Source: Paracrocinitomix sp040880585
GTDB taxonomy: Bacteria > Bacteroidota > Bacteroidia > Flavobacteriales_D > Crocinitomicaceae
Direction: 5' to 3'
Assembly: GCA_040880585.1 (NCBI GenBank)
Contig: JBBDID010000032.1
Span: 1-26,109, forward strand
DNA length: 26,109 nt
Part shown: positions 14,030 through 22,799 of the stretch, one piece after another
Layout: every line of letters begins with the position of its first letter
How positions within the stretch are numbered: the stretch's first letter is position 1
The notes under the pieces: model-generated
What the model saw: only the letters and a program-made list of their open reading frames with translations
What the model was told of the DNA's origin: nothing
Database searches by the model: none
Position numbers and translations under genes: made by a program

Positions 14030-17000
14030 ATGAAACGTATGAAAAAATTATTTACCTTATTTATTCTGTTAACCGCTATTACAAGCAGTTCTTTTTCACA
14101 AAAAAGTTTTGTAAACTACGACAGGGATTCAAAATGGTTTATTGGTATTAATGCGGGTGCTACCTGGCATTCAAGAACCGAAGTTGACAACCTTGTTAAA
14201 GGGGGCTACGGATTCACCTTTGGTCGTTCATTTGGAATGAAACCTGAAAACTTATTCTCCTGGGATCTTCGATTCAGATATCTTCACGGATGGTGGGGCG
14301 GACAATCAACGACAGGCTACACCCTCAATGATTCAACTACCTCAAACCTGCCTGCATACGGGGCAAATTTGCAAACCTATCAGGATACGCTGGGTTATTT
14401 CATCCCTAATTTCCGAACAGAATTGCTGAGTGGATCACTTGAATTGGCTTTAAACACCAATCGCCTACGACAAAATACCGGCTGGAATTTTCAGATTTTT
14501 GGAGGAATTGGTGTCAAAATGTTTCATACCGCAGCCGACATGACAGCTGCTTCAGGGCAAATTTATGATTATGAGAACGTTTCCTCAACCTCTCAATCAG
14601 CATTGCTCAATTTTCAAGATGGGGATCATGAAACAGATGTAGTAGGATCAGCAGCTAATTTTAATGTAGACTGGATGCCAAGTTTTGGAGCCGGAGTATC
14701 TTATCAAATTACCCCCTGGGCCTCAATCGGTATTTCACATAAAATGACCTGGACCCGTTCAAATGCCGAGTTTGACCTTATGCCCAATGACGCAGGCGGA
14801 ATCAATACCAGTTTAAATGACCTTTACCATTACTCTTCAGCAGGTATTCGTTTTCACTTGTTGGGAGGTAGCCAAACCACTGTCAAAGAAGATCCGGATG
14901 AAGATGTTACAGACATCAACAATTTTGATAATCCTAACACCAATCCTATTGTTACACCAACACCTAAGAAAAAACCAATTGTAGATATTTATGATCCGTC
15001 TGTCAATCCATATACCACTGAATTGGATCATTTTATCATTCGTGCGGATGTTCATCACGTTGACGGCAAACAAAACATCACCTTTAAGCAAAATGGAAAC
15101 ATCAACTCCAATTATTCTTATAATGCCGCCAGTGATCGATTTGAAAGCAGCGTTATTCTGCAGCCGGGACAAAATATTTTTGAAATAACCGGGGTAAATG
15201 AAGCCGGGCAGGATTACGAATCCACCATTATTATTTATAAGCGGGATGAACCGGTGATTGAACCGCCGATTGTCACCATCACAAATCCGTCTTACTCTCC
15301 CTATACCACTTCAAACAGCACTTTTAATTTTTCAGGAACCGTCCTTAACGTAGATTCAAAAGCTCAAATCAAACTCTATTTTAACGGTGCTTATCAATCT
15401 AATTTTACATATAATGTGACGACCAAAGCCTTGTATGCAACCCTACAATTACAAGAAGGAACAAATACCGTTATGGTAACCGCCACCAATGAAGCGGGCA
15501 GTGACAGTAAAACGGTAAAAATTATCTACGATAAACCCAGAGAAATTCAACCTCCTGTTGTAGATTTTATTTTCCCGGGGAACGATCCACATCATTCCAT
15601 TTTGGCTTCAATGAATATTTCAGCCAGTGTTTTAAATGTCGCTTCAAAAAATGATATTTTGGTAAAAATCAACGGGCAACAAACCACCAATTTTACTTAC
15701 AATACCAGTACAAAGCAAGTGACGTTTCACACCAACTTAAATGAAGGCGCCAATGTAATCGCGATTACCGGTACTAACGAAGCGGGGAGTGATCAGGAGA
15801 ACACTACCATCTTTTATCAGAAACCGGAAATCCCCAAACCACCGATTGTTACGTTTGTCGACCCTTCGCAGGATCCGATTACAGTATACAACTCAACTTA
15901 CCAGGTAAAAGCAAAGGTTGAACATGTGAGTGGTGCTTCTGGCATCAAATTAAAAATCAACGGAAATACCTCTCAGAACTTTGCTTATAGTACCTCTTCA
16001 CAAATGATGTCATTTGTTACAAATTTAGCGCCGGGCTCGAATGTTATTGAGATTACGGGAACCAATAATGTGGGACAGGATTTGGAAACGACCACCATTA
16101 TTTATCGAAAAATACAACTACAAACTCCACCTGTTGTTGACATCTCTTATCCTGCTAATGATAACCAAGAGTTTAATACGCCATCCATCACCTTAGTGGC
16201 CTCTGTATTAAATGTAAGTAGTGCATCCAACATCTCAGTACTGGTTAACGGTAATCAAACGACGGGCTTTAATTACAATACCGCTACTAAAATTCTGAGT
16301 TTACCACTACAACTCATAGAAGGAGCAAATACAGTTGTTATTTCCGGCACCAATTCAGCAGGAACAGATACCGATACGCGCATTATAATTTACAAAAAAC
16401 CTACTGTTCCTACACCGCCAACTGTGAGTTTTGTCAACCCATCTTCCTCTCCTCACTTAGTGAGTACAGATACCTATACCCTGACGGCGAAAACCACTCA
16501 TATCGATTCAAAATCACAAATTTCATTGTTGGTTAATGGTGTTTTGATCCCAGGTACATCCTACACTTTTACTTCCAATCATCAGATTGTATATACTTCC
16601 AATTTAATTCAGGGGAACAATCTTTTTCAGGTGAAAGTCAATAATAATGACGGTTATGCAGAGGATATGACCATCATCACTTATCAACCATCAAATGAAC
16701 CTTGTGTTACTCCAACTGTCGGTTACATCAGTCCTGTGCCTTACTCAACTGTCAATGACCCCAACATTATAGTAGATGCACAAATCAATAATCACACAAA
16801 CGGTAGCCTTGTTGAGATGTTATTGAATGGAACAAGTGTCGGCTTTATGAATTATAACAGTACGACCTCTATTGCTTCGCTAGCTACAGTGCTGGAAGAA
16901 GGCTCCAATGCCATTACAGTAATAGCTACAAATAACTGTGGTTCAAATCAGGCTACATTTACCTTAACTTATGAGCCGGCTGAGGCTCCTTGTGAAGACC

Positions 17001-20000
17001 CTGAATTGTCTGCAAACGGACAAACTACATTTACCACTCAGGATGCATCCGTAAATCTACAAACGGGAGTTACGGGGATTTCTGATGCCGCTAATATTAC
17101 GGTTACACTGAATGGCAACAGCATCCCTTCTCAATTTGATTTGGGAACAGGTACGATAAAACTGGATAATGTCAATTTATCTACAGGGAACAACACCATT
17201 GTGATCACGGCCACCAATGATTGTGGTAAAGCGATATTGACCTATCACATTCTGCGAGAAGCGTGTAAACTTCCGATTATTTCAACCCCTGCCTTTAACA
17301 ATGGCTACACGACTACCGATTATAATTTACCTTTTACTGTAAACGTTGCAAATGTTACGGCAAATGAAGTTGAACTGATCGTCAATGCTATCTCACAATC
17401 TTTTACTTTAAATGCCGGTGTATTATCTGCCGGGATTAACTTGTCAGAAGGAAATAATACGGTTGTAGTAAATGCTACTAATGCTTGTGGAACGGCTACG
17501 GAAACTTACACTTTCGTTCATGAATCGCCTTGTACTGTGGTTAGTTATAGTTTATTATCCCCTTCATCTGCCAATACAACTGTAACAGATGAACACCTGA
17601 ATTTATCATTTCATACAAGCGGTACCTTAGCTGCCTCCGGTATTAGTGCCACACATAACGGAAATAACCTAAGCAGTACATTTGATTCTGTATCCGGTGA
17701 GGTACACATAACAGGTTTGACATTGGTAGAAGGTGCAAACACCATTCTGGTTCAACTCACTAACGATTGCAGCAGCACCTCCATTAGTTACACCATCAAT
17801 TATGACGGATGTATACCTCCTGTCATCAATATTTCGAATGTGGCTAACGGCACAGTGTATAATTCCAGCACCATAGATTTTAACGCCATGATCGAAAATT
17901 CAAATGGCGCATCTAACATTTCACTATCTGTTAATGGCGTAAATCAAAGTTTTGATTTTGACGAACAAACCCAGTTACTTACCTCTACCTTGTCCTTAAA
18001 TGAAGGAGGAAACACCCTGTCTTTAATCGTCAACGGTTGTGAACAGAAAACAGAGACATTAACTGTTATTTACGAAGTGCCTTGTCAACCTATCAGCTAC
18101 AATTTTATGCATCCTACCACCAACGCACATACTGTAGTTGAATCAGATTATGAAATCACGCTGAACTTAACAGAAGTGACAAACCAACAACAGATTTCTG
18201 TCACGCATAATGGAGATTTACATCCTTTTACGTTCAACACAAACTCTCACATACTTACTGTTGATGGGATAACGCTGGCAGAAGGAACAAATACGATTAC
18301 TGTTACTGCAAGCAATGACTGTAGCAGTGAAACCATTGCGTATACCATTCAGTATGATGGTTGCCAGCCTCCTGTTATTGATATGGGATCAAACACAACT
18401 AACGCTACAGATGCCTCATTTAACCTGAATGCATCTGTAACAAATATTGACAACTCATCTGGACTGCAATTACTATTAAATAACCAAGTGGTCACCTTTG
18501 TATTTGATCCTCAAAATGGCAGTATTACCGCTGACCTTAACTTACAAGAAGGATTAAATACCATCACATTAAATGCAAATGGATGTGCCGCCAACAGCAA
18601 AACAATAGAGGTGACTTATACTGCTCCTTGTGATCCCATTGTTATTATTCCTTCTGTTCCTTCACAAACAGAAACTTCTGTTGCGGATGATACCTATACC
18701 GTTAAATTGATCGCACAACATGCTAGTGCATCATCTATTTCAGTGACACTAAATGGGGCGGCTGTTCCCCATAACTACTCTAATGAGATGATCACTATTC
18801 CTCAACTTTCTCTGGTAGATGGCGACAACACAGTTGTGGTTACTCTTTCAAATGACTGCAGCAATGAAACGGTGACTTATGTTATCCACCATGACGGTTG
18901 TGATGCACCTGCCATTAGTTTTTCAGGAAATCCAGATGCTGTAACCACGAACATTTACACGCTTTCAGCAATTGTGACACAAATTGACGATCAAAGTAAC
19001 ATCACGGTAACACACAATGGAAATCCTGTGACATTTACGTATGATTCTTCATTAGGAAATTTAAGTGCTCAACTAAATTTGACAGAAGGCTCCAACATGA
19101 TCACTGTTAACGCTAACGGCTGTGTTTCGACTTCCGAAAATTTCCAGATTACTTACACGGTTCCATGTGATCCGGTTAGTTTTAGCCTTTCTTCACCCAA
19201 CCAACTTTCTTCAGTAGTAAATACTGCTTCTACAAATATTTCACTCGGTGTTCAATCTGTTGAAAATACCACTGATATATCTGTTACATTAAACGGATCA
19301 AGCATTCCTTTCACTTTTAAAGGTGGCATGATTATCATAAGTAATATTGCTTTGATAGATGGTGCTAACACCATAGAAGTAGTGTTTGGAAATAGCTGTA
19401 GCTCGGAAACAGTAGTTTATACCATTGAATCGGATCAGTGTGATGGTCCTGTCATATCTGTAGCAAATAGTACGATCACCACCAACGATCCTATTTTTAC
19501 CTTTAATTGTGCTGTCCAAAATGTAACAGATGGAAATAATATACAGCTCAGTGTGAACGGACAGAACGTTTCCAGCACATTTGATCCGGTTAGTGGTGCG
19601 CTTTCAGCACAAATGACTTTACAGGAAGGATCAAATGATGTAACGGTAACAGCAGAAGGATGTAGTGAAACTTCAGTTACTTACACTGTAAACTATCAGG
19701 TGCCTTGTGACCCGATTACTTTTACTCATGTCATTCCGGCTACCAACGATACGATTTTCCTTGAAAGTAATACCTATACGGTTAAGATCAATGCTACTCA
19801 TGTTCAAAATTCTAATGTTACAACTACACTGAATGGAAATAATGTGAATTTTAATTTCCTGAACGGAAGTATTACAATTCCTCTACAGAACCTACAAACG
19901 GGGAACAATACGTTAGTTGTACAAATGAACAATGAATGTAGTAATGCACAGGCGATTTTCCATCTTGTGGTAGGTGAGCCTTGTACACCACCGGTTATTA

Positions 20001-22240
20001 CACTCAATAATTCATCTGCTGTGGTAAATGAACCTAACTTCAACTTAAACGCAACAGTTACAGATGTAGACTCACCTTCTGCCATTGTAGTGAAACTGAA
20101 TAATCAAACGGTTCCATTTACCCTTAACAATGGAGTTATTACAGCTCAACTCACCTTAAATCAGGGATCAAATTCCATTAAAATTGAAGCCGCAGGTTGT
20201 GAAAGTGTAGTCAACAACTGGATCGTAACTTTTGAGCCTCCGTGTGATCCTGTGAGTTATACTTTACTCGCCCCCACTTCATTGACTGCTGCCTCTACAG
20301 ATGCCAGCTACAATGTTCAGATCGGTACAGCAAATATCACCAATCCAACAACCATTGCAGCAACGCTGAACGGTGCTTCAGTAAACTATACTTTTGATGC
20401 CCAAAATGGTCAAATTAGTCTGTCCCATCTTCCGTTAACCGAAGGGCAAAATAATCTGGTTGTTTCTTTTTTAAATGACTGCAGTGATAAAGAATTGAAA
20501 TATACGATTGATTACACCGCTCCGGTTGAACCTTGTGGCCCGCGTTTCAATCCTGGGAATTCTGAATGGCAATTTTGTCTGGTTACTCCGGGAGGAACGT
20601 ACAATAGAAATGACCTGGCAAATAACGCTTCTTTTACCTACTCAGGCCCGGCTACAGCGGCTTATTTTAGCCCTATTGCGGGTGGTGGTGACGCCATTGT
20701 TGGTGGACAGGCTTTCCCGGTTCAAAATGGGCAATATTATTTATTTGAAGGAAACTTAACGGTAGATGTGAGTTCCACTCATCCTGGATCTATGGGTCAT
20801 TGGGAAATTTGCATAACATCAGATAATACACCAACGTTTGGAAATGGAAATAATCGACCAACAAGCCCTTGTGAAACCACTACAGGTGGAAATAATGGTG
20901 GCGGTGGAAACGGAGGTAACAACGGAAACAATGGAGGAAATGAAGGGGGCAACGGTAGTGAAGGAGACAATGATGAGAACGATCCAGCCGGTAGGGAAAC
21001 AAACACTAACAACAACGAAGGTGATCACGATCAAACCTATTTAAAACCGGAATTTAAACCACTCAGCCCGTCTAACTTTAAATCTGTTTCAACTGCTGAA
21101 CAACTTTCTTTTAAAACAAAAGTGCTCAACGTGAATGATAAATCGGCATTGACACTTTATCTGAACGGTTCTGTAGTGCGCACTTTCTCTTATAATGGTT
21201 CATCTCAAGAGTTAAGCGCTGTACTATCGTTAAAAGGAGGTAACAACACAATTAAAGTAGCGGCTAAAAATGGTGATAAGTCTGCAGAAGCTATTTATGC
21301 GGTATCCTATGCTCCACCTAAAGAAATTACTCCTCCGACTCCAGTAATCACCAATGTTAATCCCACATCAACTTCCGGAGAAAGTTCCATCTCTACTTAT
21401 TCTTTTAAAGCAAAAGTAGAAAATGTAACTTCGAAGTCAGATATCCAACTTTATCTGAATGGTAAACCACTGACTGTATTTACATACAGCAGTAGTTCTA
21501 AACAGGTATCTGCAGTTGTTCGACTAAGCAACGGAAATAATACATTGAAATTAGTGGCACAAAACAAGAATCAAAAAGCAGAACGGTTATATACTATCCA
21601 GTATAAAGTAGGCACAGTAGTTGTCCCCAACGGAAGAGATATCGGGGGTAATACTACCGTTGATACAAAAACCAAGAAACCGACTATCATCATGATAAGC
21701 CCCACTTCAAATAACACCACAGTAAGTAGCTCGTCTTATCTATTTAAAGTAAAAGTTGAACATGTAACTTCTAAATCAAACATTCAGCTTTATGTCAATG
21801 GTTCCCCCACTTCTGGTTTTACTTATAGTTCAGGAAATAATCAGGTAGTGGCTGTTCTGAAATTAAGAGCTGGAGTCAATACCATTAAACTGGTGGCTAA
21901 AAATGGCGGATTAACTGAAAGTCAATCGTTCACCATTACGTATAAAGCGGTTACTCCACCCAGAGACACAAACACAAAACCACCGAGTAACCAAGGAACA
22001 AATGGATCAGGGGATACTAATAAAGGAGGAAATACAAATACAAGACCTCCCGGGAATGGAAGTTCTAAAAATACCTCAGGCGGCACCACAAAGACGACCA
22101 ATGGCACAAATAACAGTGGCACTACCAAAACAACCAAACCTGACACCACTAAGACTATCAGAGGTACTAAACCCGTCGAAAAAGGTTCAGAAGAAAAAGA
22201 AGAAGAAAATAAGAACACTAATGGTCGAAGAGGGGGGTGA
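14030..22240 (+). CDS. Giant envelope protein: N-terminal beta-barrel, 23 Ig-like modules, hydrophilic tail
   Basis: 2736 aa. Residues 1-23 are a signal peptide (ending S-F-S-Q; starts at 14030 or 14039 both work). About 24-276 look like an outer-membrane beta-barrel: alternating aromatic strands such as W-F-I-G-I-N-A-G-A, F-Q-I-F-G-G-I-G-V-K, F-G-A-G-V-S-Y-Q-I and the last strand S-S-A-G-I-R-F-H-L. An acidic/proline linker follows. Residues about 318-2168 hold 20 Ig-like modules of about 92 aa with the core L-x-x-x-V-x-N-V, I-x-V-x-L-N-G, L-x-E-G-x-N-T-I-x-V and A-T-N. Residues 2169-2280 are a unique domain, then a Gly/Asn-rich spacer, 3 more modules (about 2343-2644) and a Ser/Thr/Gly/Lys tail ending R-R-G-G. 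No T9SS domain is present. It is probably a giant adhesin or periplasm-spanning scaffold. Confidence 0.85.
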   Translation: MKRMKKLFTLFILLTAITSSSFSQKSFVNYDRDSKWFIGINAGATWHSRTEVDNLVKGGYGFTFGRSFGMKPENLFSWDLRFRYLHGWWGGQSTTGYTLNDSTTSNLPAYGANLQTYQDTLGYFIPNFRTELLSGSLELALNTNRLRQNTGWNFQIFGGIGVKMFHTAADMTAASGQIYDYENVSSTSQSALLNFQDGDHETDVVGSAANFNVDWMPSFGAGVSYQITPWASIGISHKMTWTRSNAEFDLMPNDAGGINTSLNDLYHYSSAGIRFHLLGGSQTTVKEDPDEDVTDINNFDNPNTNPIVTPTPKKKPIVDIYDPSVNPYTTELDHFIIRADVHHVDGKQNITFKQNGNINSNYSYNAASDRFESSVILQPGQNIFEITGVNEAGQDYESTIIIYKRDEPVIEPPIVTITNPSYSPYTTSNSTFNFSGTVLNVDSKAQIKLYFNGAYQSNFTYNVTTKALYATLQLQEGTNTVMVTATNEAGSDSKTVKIIYDKPREIQPPVVDFIFPGNDPHHSILASMNISASVLNVASKNDILVKINGQQTTNFTYNTSTKQVTFHTNLNEGANVIAITGTNEAGSDQENTTIFYQKPEIPKPPIVTFVDPSQDPITVYNSTYQVKAKVEHVSGASGIKLKINGNTSQNFAYSTSSQMMSFVTNLAPGSNVIEITGTNNVGQDLETTTIIYRKIQLQTPPVVDISYPANDNQEFNTPSITLVASVLNVSSASNISVLVNGNQTTGFNYNTATKILSLPLQLIEGANTVVISGTNSAGTDTDTRIIIYKKPTVPTPPTVSFVNPSSSPHLVSTDTYTLTAKTTHIDSKSQISLLVNGVLIPGTSYTFTSNHQIVYTSNLIQGNNLFQVKVNNNDGYAEDMTIITYQPSNEPCVTPTVGYISPVPYSTVNDPNIIVDAQINNHTNGSLVEMLLNGTSVGFMNYNSTTSIASLATVLEEGSNAITVIATNNCGSNQATFTLTYEPAEAPCEDPELSANGQTTFTTQDASVNLQTGVTGISDAANITVTLNGNSIPSQFDLGTGTIKLDNVNLSTGNNTIVITATNDCGKAILTYHILREACKLPIISTPAFNNGYTTTDYNLPFTVNVANVTANEVELIVNAISQSFTLNAGVLSAGINLSEGNNTVVVNATNACGTATETYTFVHESPCTVVSYSLLSPSSANTTVTDEHLNLSFHTSGTLAASGISATHNGNNLSSTFDSVSGEVHITGLTLVEGANTILVQLTNDCSSTSISYTINYDGCIPPVINISNVANGTVYNSSTIDFNAMIENSNGASNISLSVNGVNQSFDFDEQTQLLTSTLSLNEGGNTLSLIVNGCEQKTETLTVIYEVPCQPISYNFMHPTTNAHTVVESDYEITLNLTEVTNQQQISVTHNGDLHPFTFNTNSHILTVDGITLAEGTNTITVTASNDCSSETIAYTIQYDGCQPPVIDMGSNTTNATDASFNLNASVTNIDNSSGLQLLLNNQVVTFVFDPQNGSITADLNLQEGLNTITLNANGCAANSKTIEVTYTAPCDPIVIIPSVPSQTETSVADDTYTVKLIAQHASASSISVTLNGAAVPHNYSNEMITIPQLSLVDGDNTVVVTLSNDCSNETVTYVIHHDGCDAPAISFSGNPDAVTTNIYTLSAIVTQIDDQSNITVTHNGNPVTFTYDSSLGNLSAQLNLTEGSNMITVNANGCVSTSENFQITYTVPCDPVSFSLSSPNQLSSVVNTASTNISLGVQSVENTTDISVTLNGSSIPFTFKGGMIIISNIALIDGANTIEVVFGNSCSSETVVYTIESDQCDGPVISVANSTITTNDPIFTFNCAVQNVTDGNNIQLSVNGQNVSSTFDPVSGALSAQMTLQEGSNDVTVTAEGCSETSVTYTVNYQVPCDPITFTHVIPATNDTIFLESNTYTVKINATHVQNSNVTTTLNGNNVNFNFLNGSITIPLQNLQTGNNTLVVQMNNECSNAQAIFHLVVGEPCTPPVITLNNSSAVVNEPNFNLNATVTDVDSPSAIVVKLNNQTVPFTLNNGVITAQLTLNQGSNSIKIEAAGCESVVNNWIVTFEPPCDPVSYTLLAPTSLTAASTDASYNVQIGTANITNPTTIAATLNGASVNYTFDAQNGQISLSHLPLTEGQNNLVVSFLNDCSDKELKYTIDYTAPVEPCGPRFNPGNSEWQFCLVTPGGTYNRNDLANNASFTYSGPATAAYFSPIAGGGDAIVGGQAFPVQNGQYYLFEGNLTVDVSSTHPGSMGHWEICITSDNTPTFGNGNNRPTSPCETTTGGNNGGGGNGGNNGNNGGNEGGNGSEGDNDENDPAGRETNTNNNEGDHDQTYLKPEFKPLSPSNFKSVSTAEQLSFKTKVLNVNDKSALTLYLNGSVVRTFSYNGSSQELSAVLSLKGGNNTIKVAAKNGDKSAEAIYAVSYAPPKEITPPTPVITNVNPTSTSGESSISTYSFKAKVENVTSKSDIQLYLNGKPLTVFTYSSSSKQVSAVVRLSNGNNTLKLVAQNKNQKAERLYTIQYKVGTVVVPNGRDIGGNTTVDTKTKKPTIIMISPTSNNTTVSSSSYLFKVKVEHVTSKSNIQLYVNGSPTSGFTYSSGNNQVVAVLKLRAGVNTIKLVAKNGGLTESQSFTITYKAVTPPRDTNTKPPSNQGTNGSGDTNKGGNTNTRPPGNGSSKNTSGGTTKTTNGTNNSGTTKTTKPDTTKTIRGTKPVEKGSEEKEEENKNTNGRRGG
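14981..20535 (+). repeat. Array of 20 Ig-like module repeats within the giant gene
   Basis: Mean period about 278 bp (92-93 aa). Modules 1-6 lack cysteine and join through x-P-P. Modules 7-20 carry one Cys after the A-T-N strand and one at the module junction. From about module 10 onward two types alternate: one ends N-D-C-S-x-E-T...Y-D-G-C and the next ends N-G-C...P-C, so the true period there is about 180 aa. DNA copies are well diverged, which implies an old amplification. Confidence 0.8.
21055..21960 (+). repeat. Three further Ig-like modules near the C-terminus of the giant protein
   Basis: Modules 21-23 share V-x-S-K-S-x-I-Q-L-Y-x-N-G and L-x-x-G-x-N-T-I-K-L-V-A-K-N. They lack cysteine and resemble modules 1-6 more than 7-20. 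They are Lys-rich, unlike the acidic and neutral middle array. Confidence 0.75.
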
Positions 22241-22300
22241 TTCAAGTCCTCTTTTTAAGAAAAATTTTATCTTTTAAGGAGACAAAAGTGAAGTGTTTAT

Positions 22301-22341
22301 AATAAAAATATAGAGACCATCCCTTTTGAGACAGCCTCTAT
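22301..22341 (-). terminator. Intrinsic terminator of the tRNA-Ala/tRNA-Val unit
   Basis: On the minus strand a 14-bp stem with several G-U pairs (ATAGAGGCTGTCTC / GGGATGGTCTCTAT, loop AAAA) is followed by ATTTTTATT. It starts just after the tRNA-Val CCA. Confidence 0.75.
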
Positions 22342-22342
22342 A

Positions 22343-22420
22343 TGGTGAGCCATACTGGATTCGAACCAGTGACCTCTGCCCTGTCAAGGCAGCGCTCTGA
22401 ACCAACTGAGCTAATGGCTC
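22343..22420 (-). tRNA. tRNA-Val (GAC), CCA encoded
   Basis: Acceptor GAGCCAT pairs with ATGGCTC, D arm GCTC...GAGC, anticodon stem CTGCC/GGCAG with loop TTGACAG (anticodon GAC), T arm ACTGG-TTCGAAT-CCAGT, discriminator A and encoded CCA. 78 nt with CCA. It lies 113 bp downstream of tRNA-Ala on the same strand and shares its terminator. Confidence 0.93.
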
Positions 22421-22533
22421 CGAGATTTGCGAAGTTACCTGTTCCGACTTAGTCAAGTTGACATGAGCCAAAACGAGACTTTAACACCTCTTTAATCTGC
22501 CACATCAACAAAATTGAAACGGCATTTCATCTG

Positions 22534-22607
22534 TGGAGAAGATGGGACTCGAACCCACGACCTCTTGACTGCCAGTCAAACGCTCTAGCCAACTGAGCTA
22601 CATCCCC
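22534..22607 (-). tRNA. tRNA-Ala (GGC), CCA not encoded
   Basis: Acceptor GGGGATG with CTTCTCC gives the G3-U70 wobble that marks alanine tRNAs. The anticodon loop is CTGGCAG (anticodon GGC) and the T loop TTCGAGT. Discriminator A is followed by CAG, so CCA must be added. Acceptor pair 6-67 (T-T) is mismatched. Confidence 0.92.
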
Positions 22608-22690
22608 ATTTGTTCCGAACTGATCTTTTGATGCCCAACCCAGAATTAATTGAGGGTAAAATTAACAAGCTTTTTGATATTTATCCCTCC

Positions 22691-22756
22691 AGGCGAAAAA
22701 TAAAAAAGTATTTGCCCTGCCTTTTACCCTACTGGCAAAAGAAGACCGAATACTTT
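22691..22756 (-). terminator. Probable terminator of the PKD gene
   Basis: On the minus strand, arms AAAGTATT and AATACTTT (22705-22756) with inner TTTGCC/GGCAAA complementarity are followed by TTTATTTTT. It lies 44 bp after the stop of the PKD gene. Confidence 0.55.
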
Positions 22757-22799
22757 ATAATAATTTTATGCACTTATTTCTGTTATAGGGATACTGTTC

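Noticed and set aside
14837..15172. Minus-strand frame of 111 aa inside the giant gene, and similar ones at 19298, 19804, 20797 and 21922
   Set aside because: Antisense shadows of a clearly coding, repeat-rich gene.
22247..22282. Possible terminator just after the giant gene
   Set aside because: The stem has a two-by-two internal mismatch and no T-run follows, so I could not support it as an intrinsic terminator.
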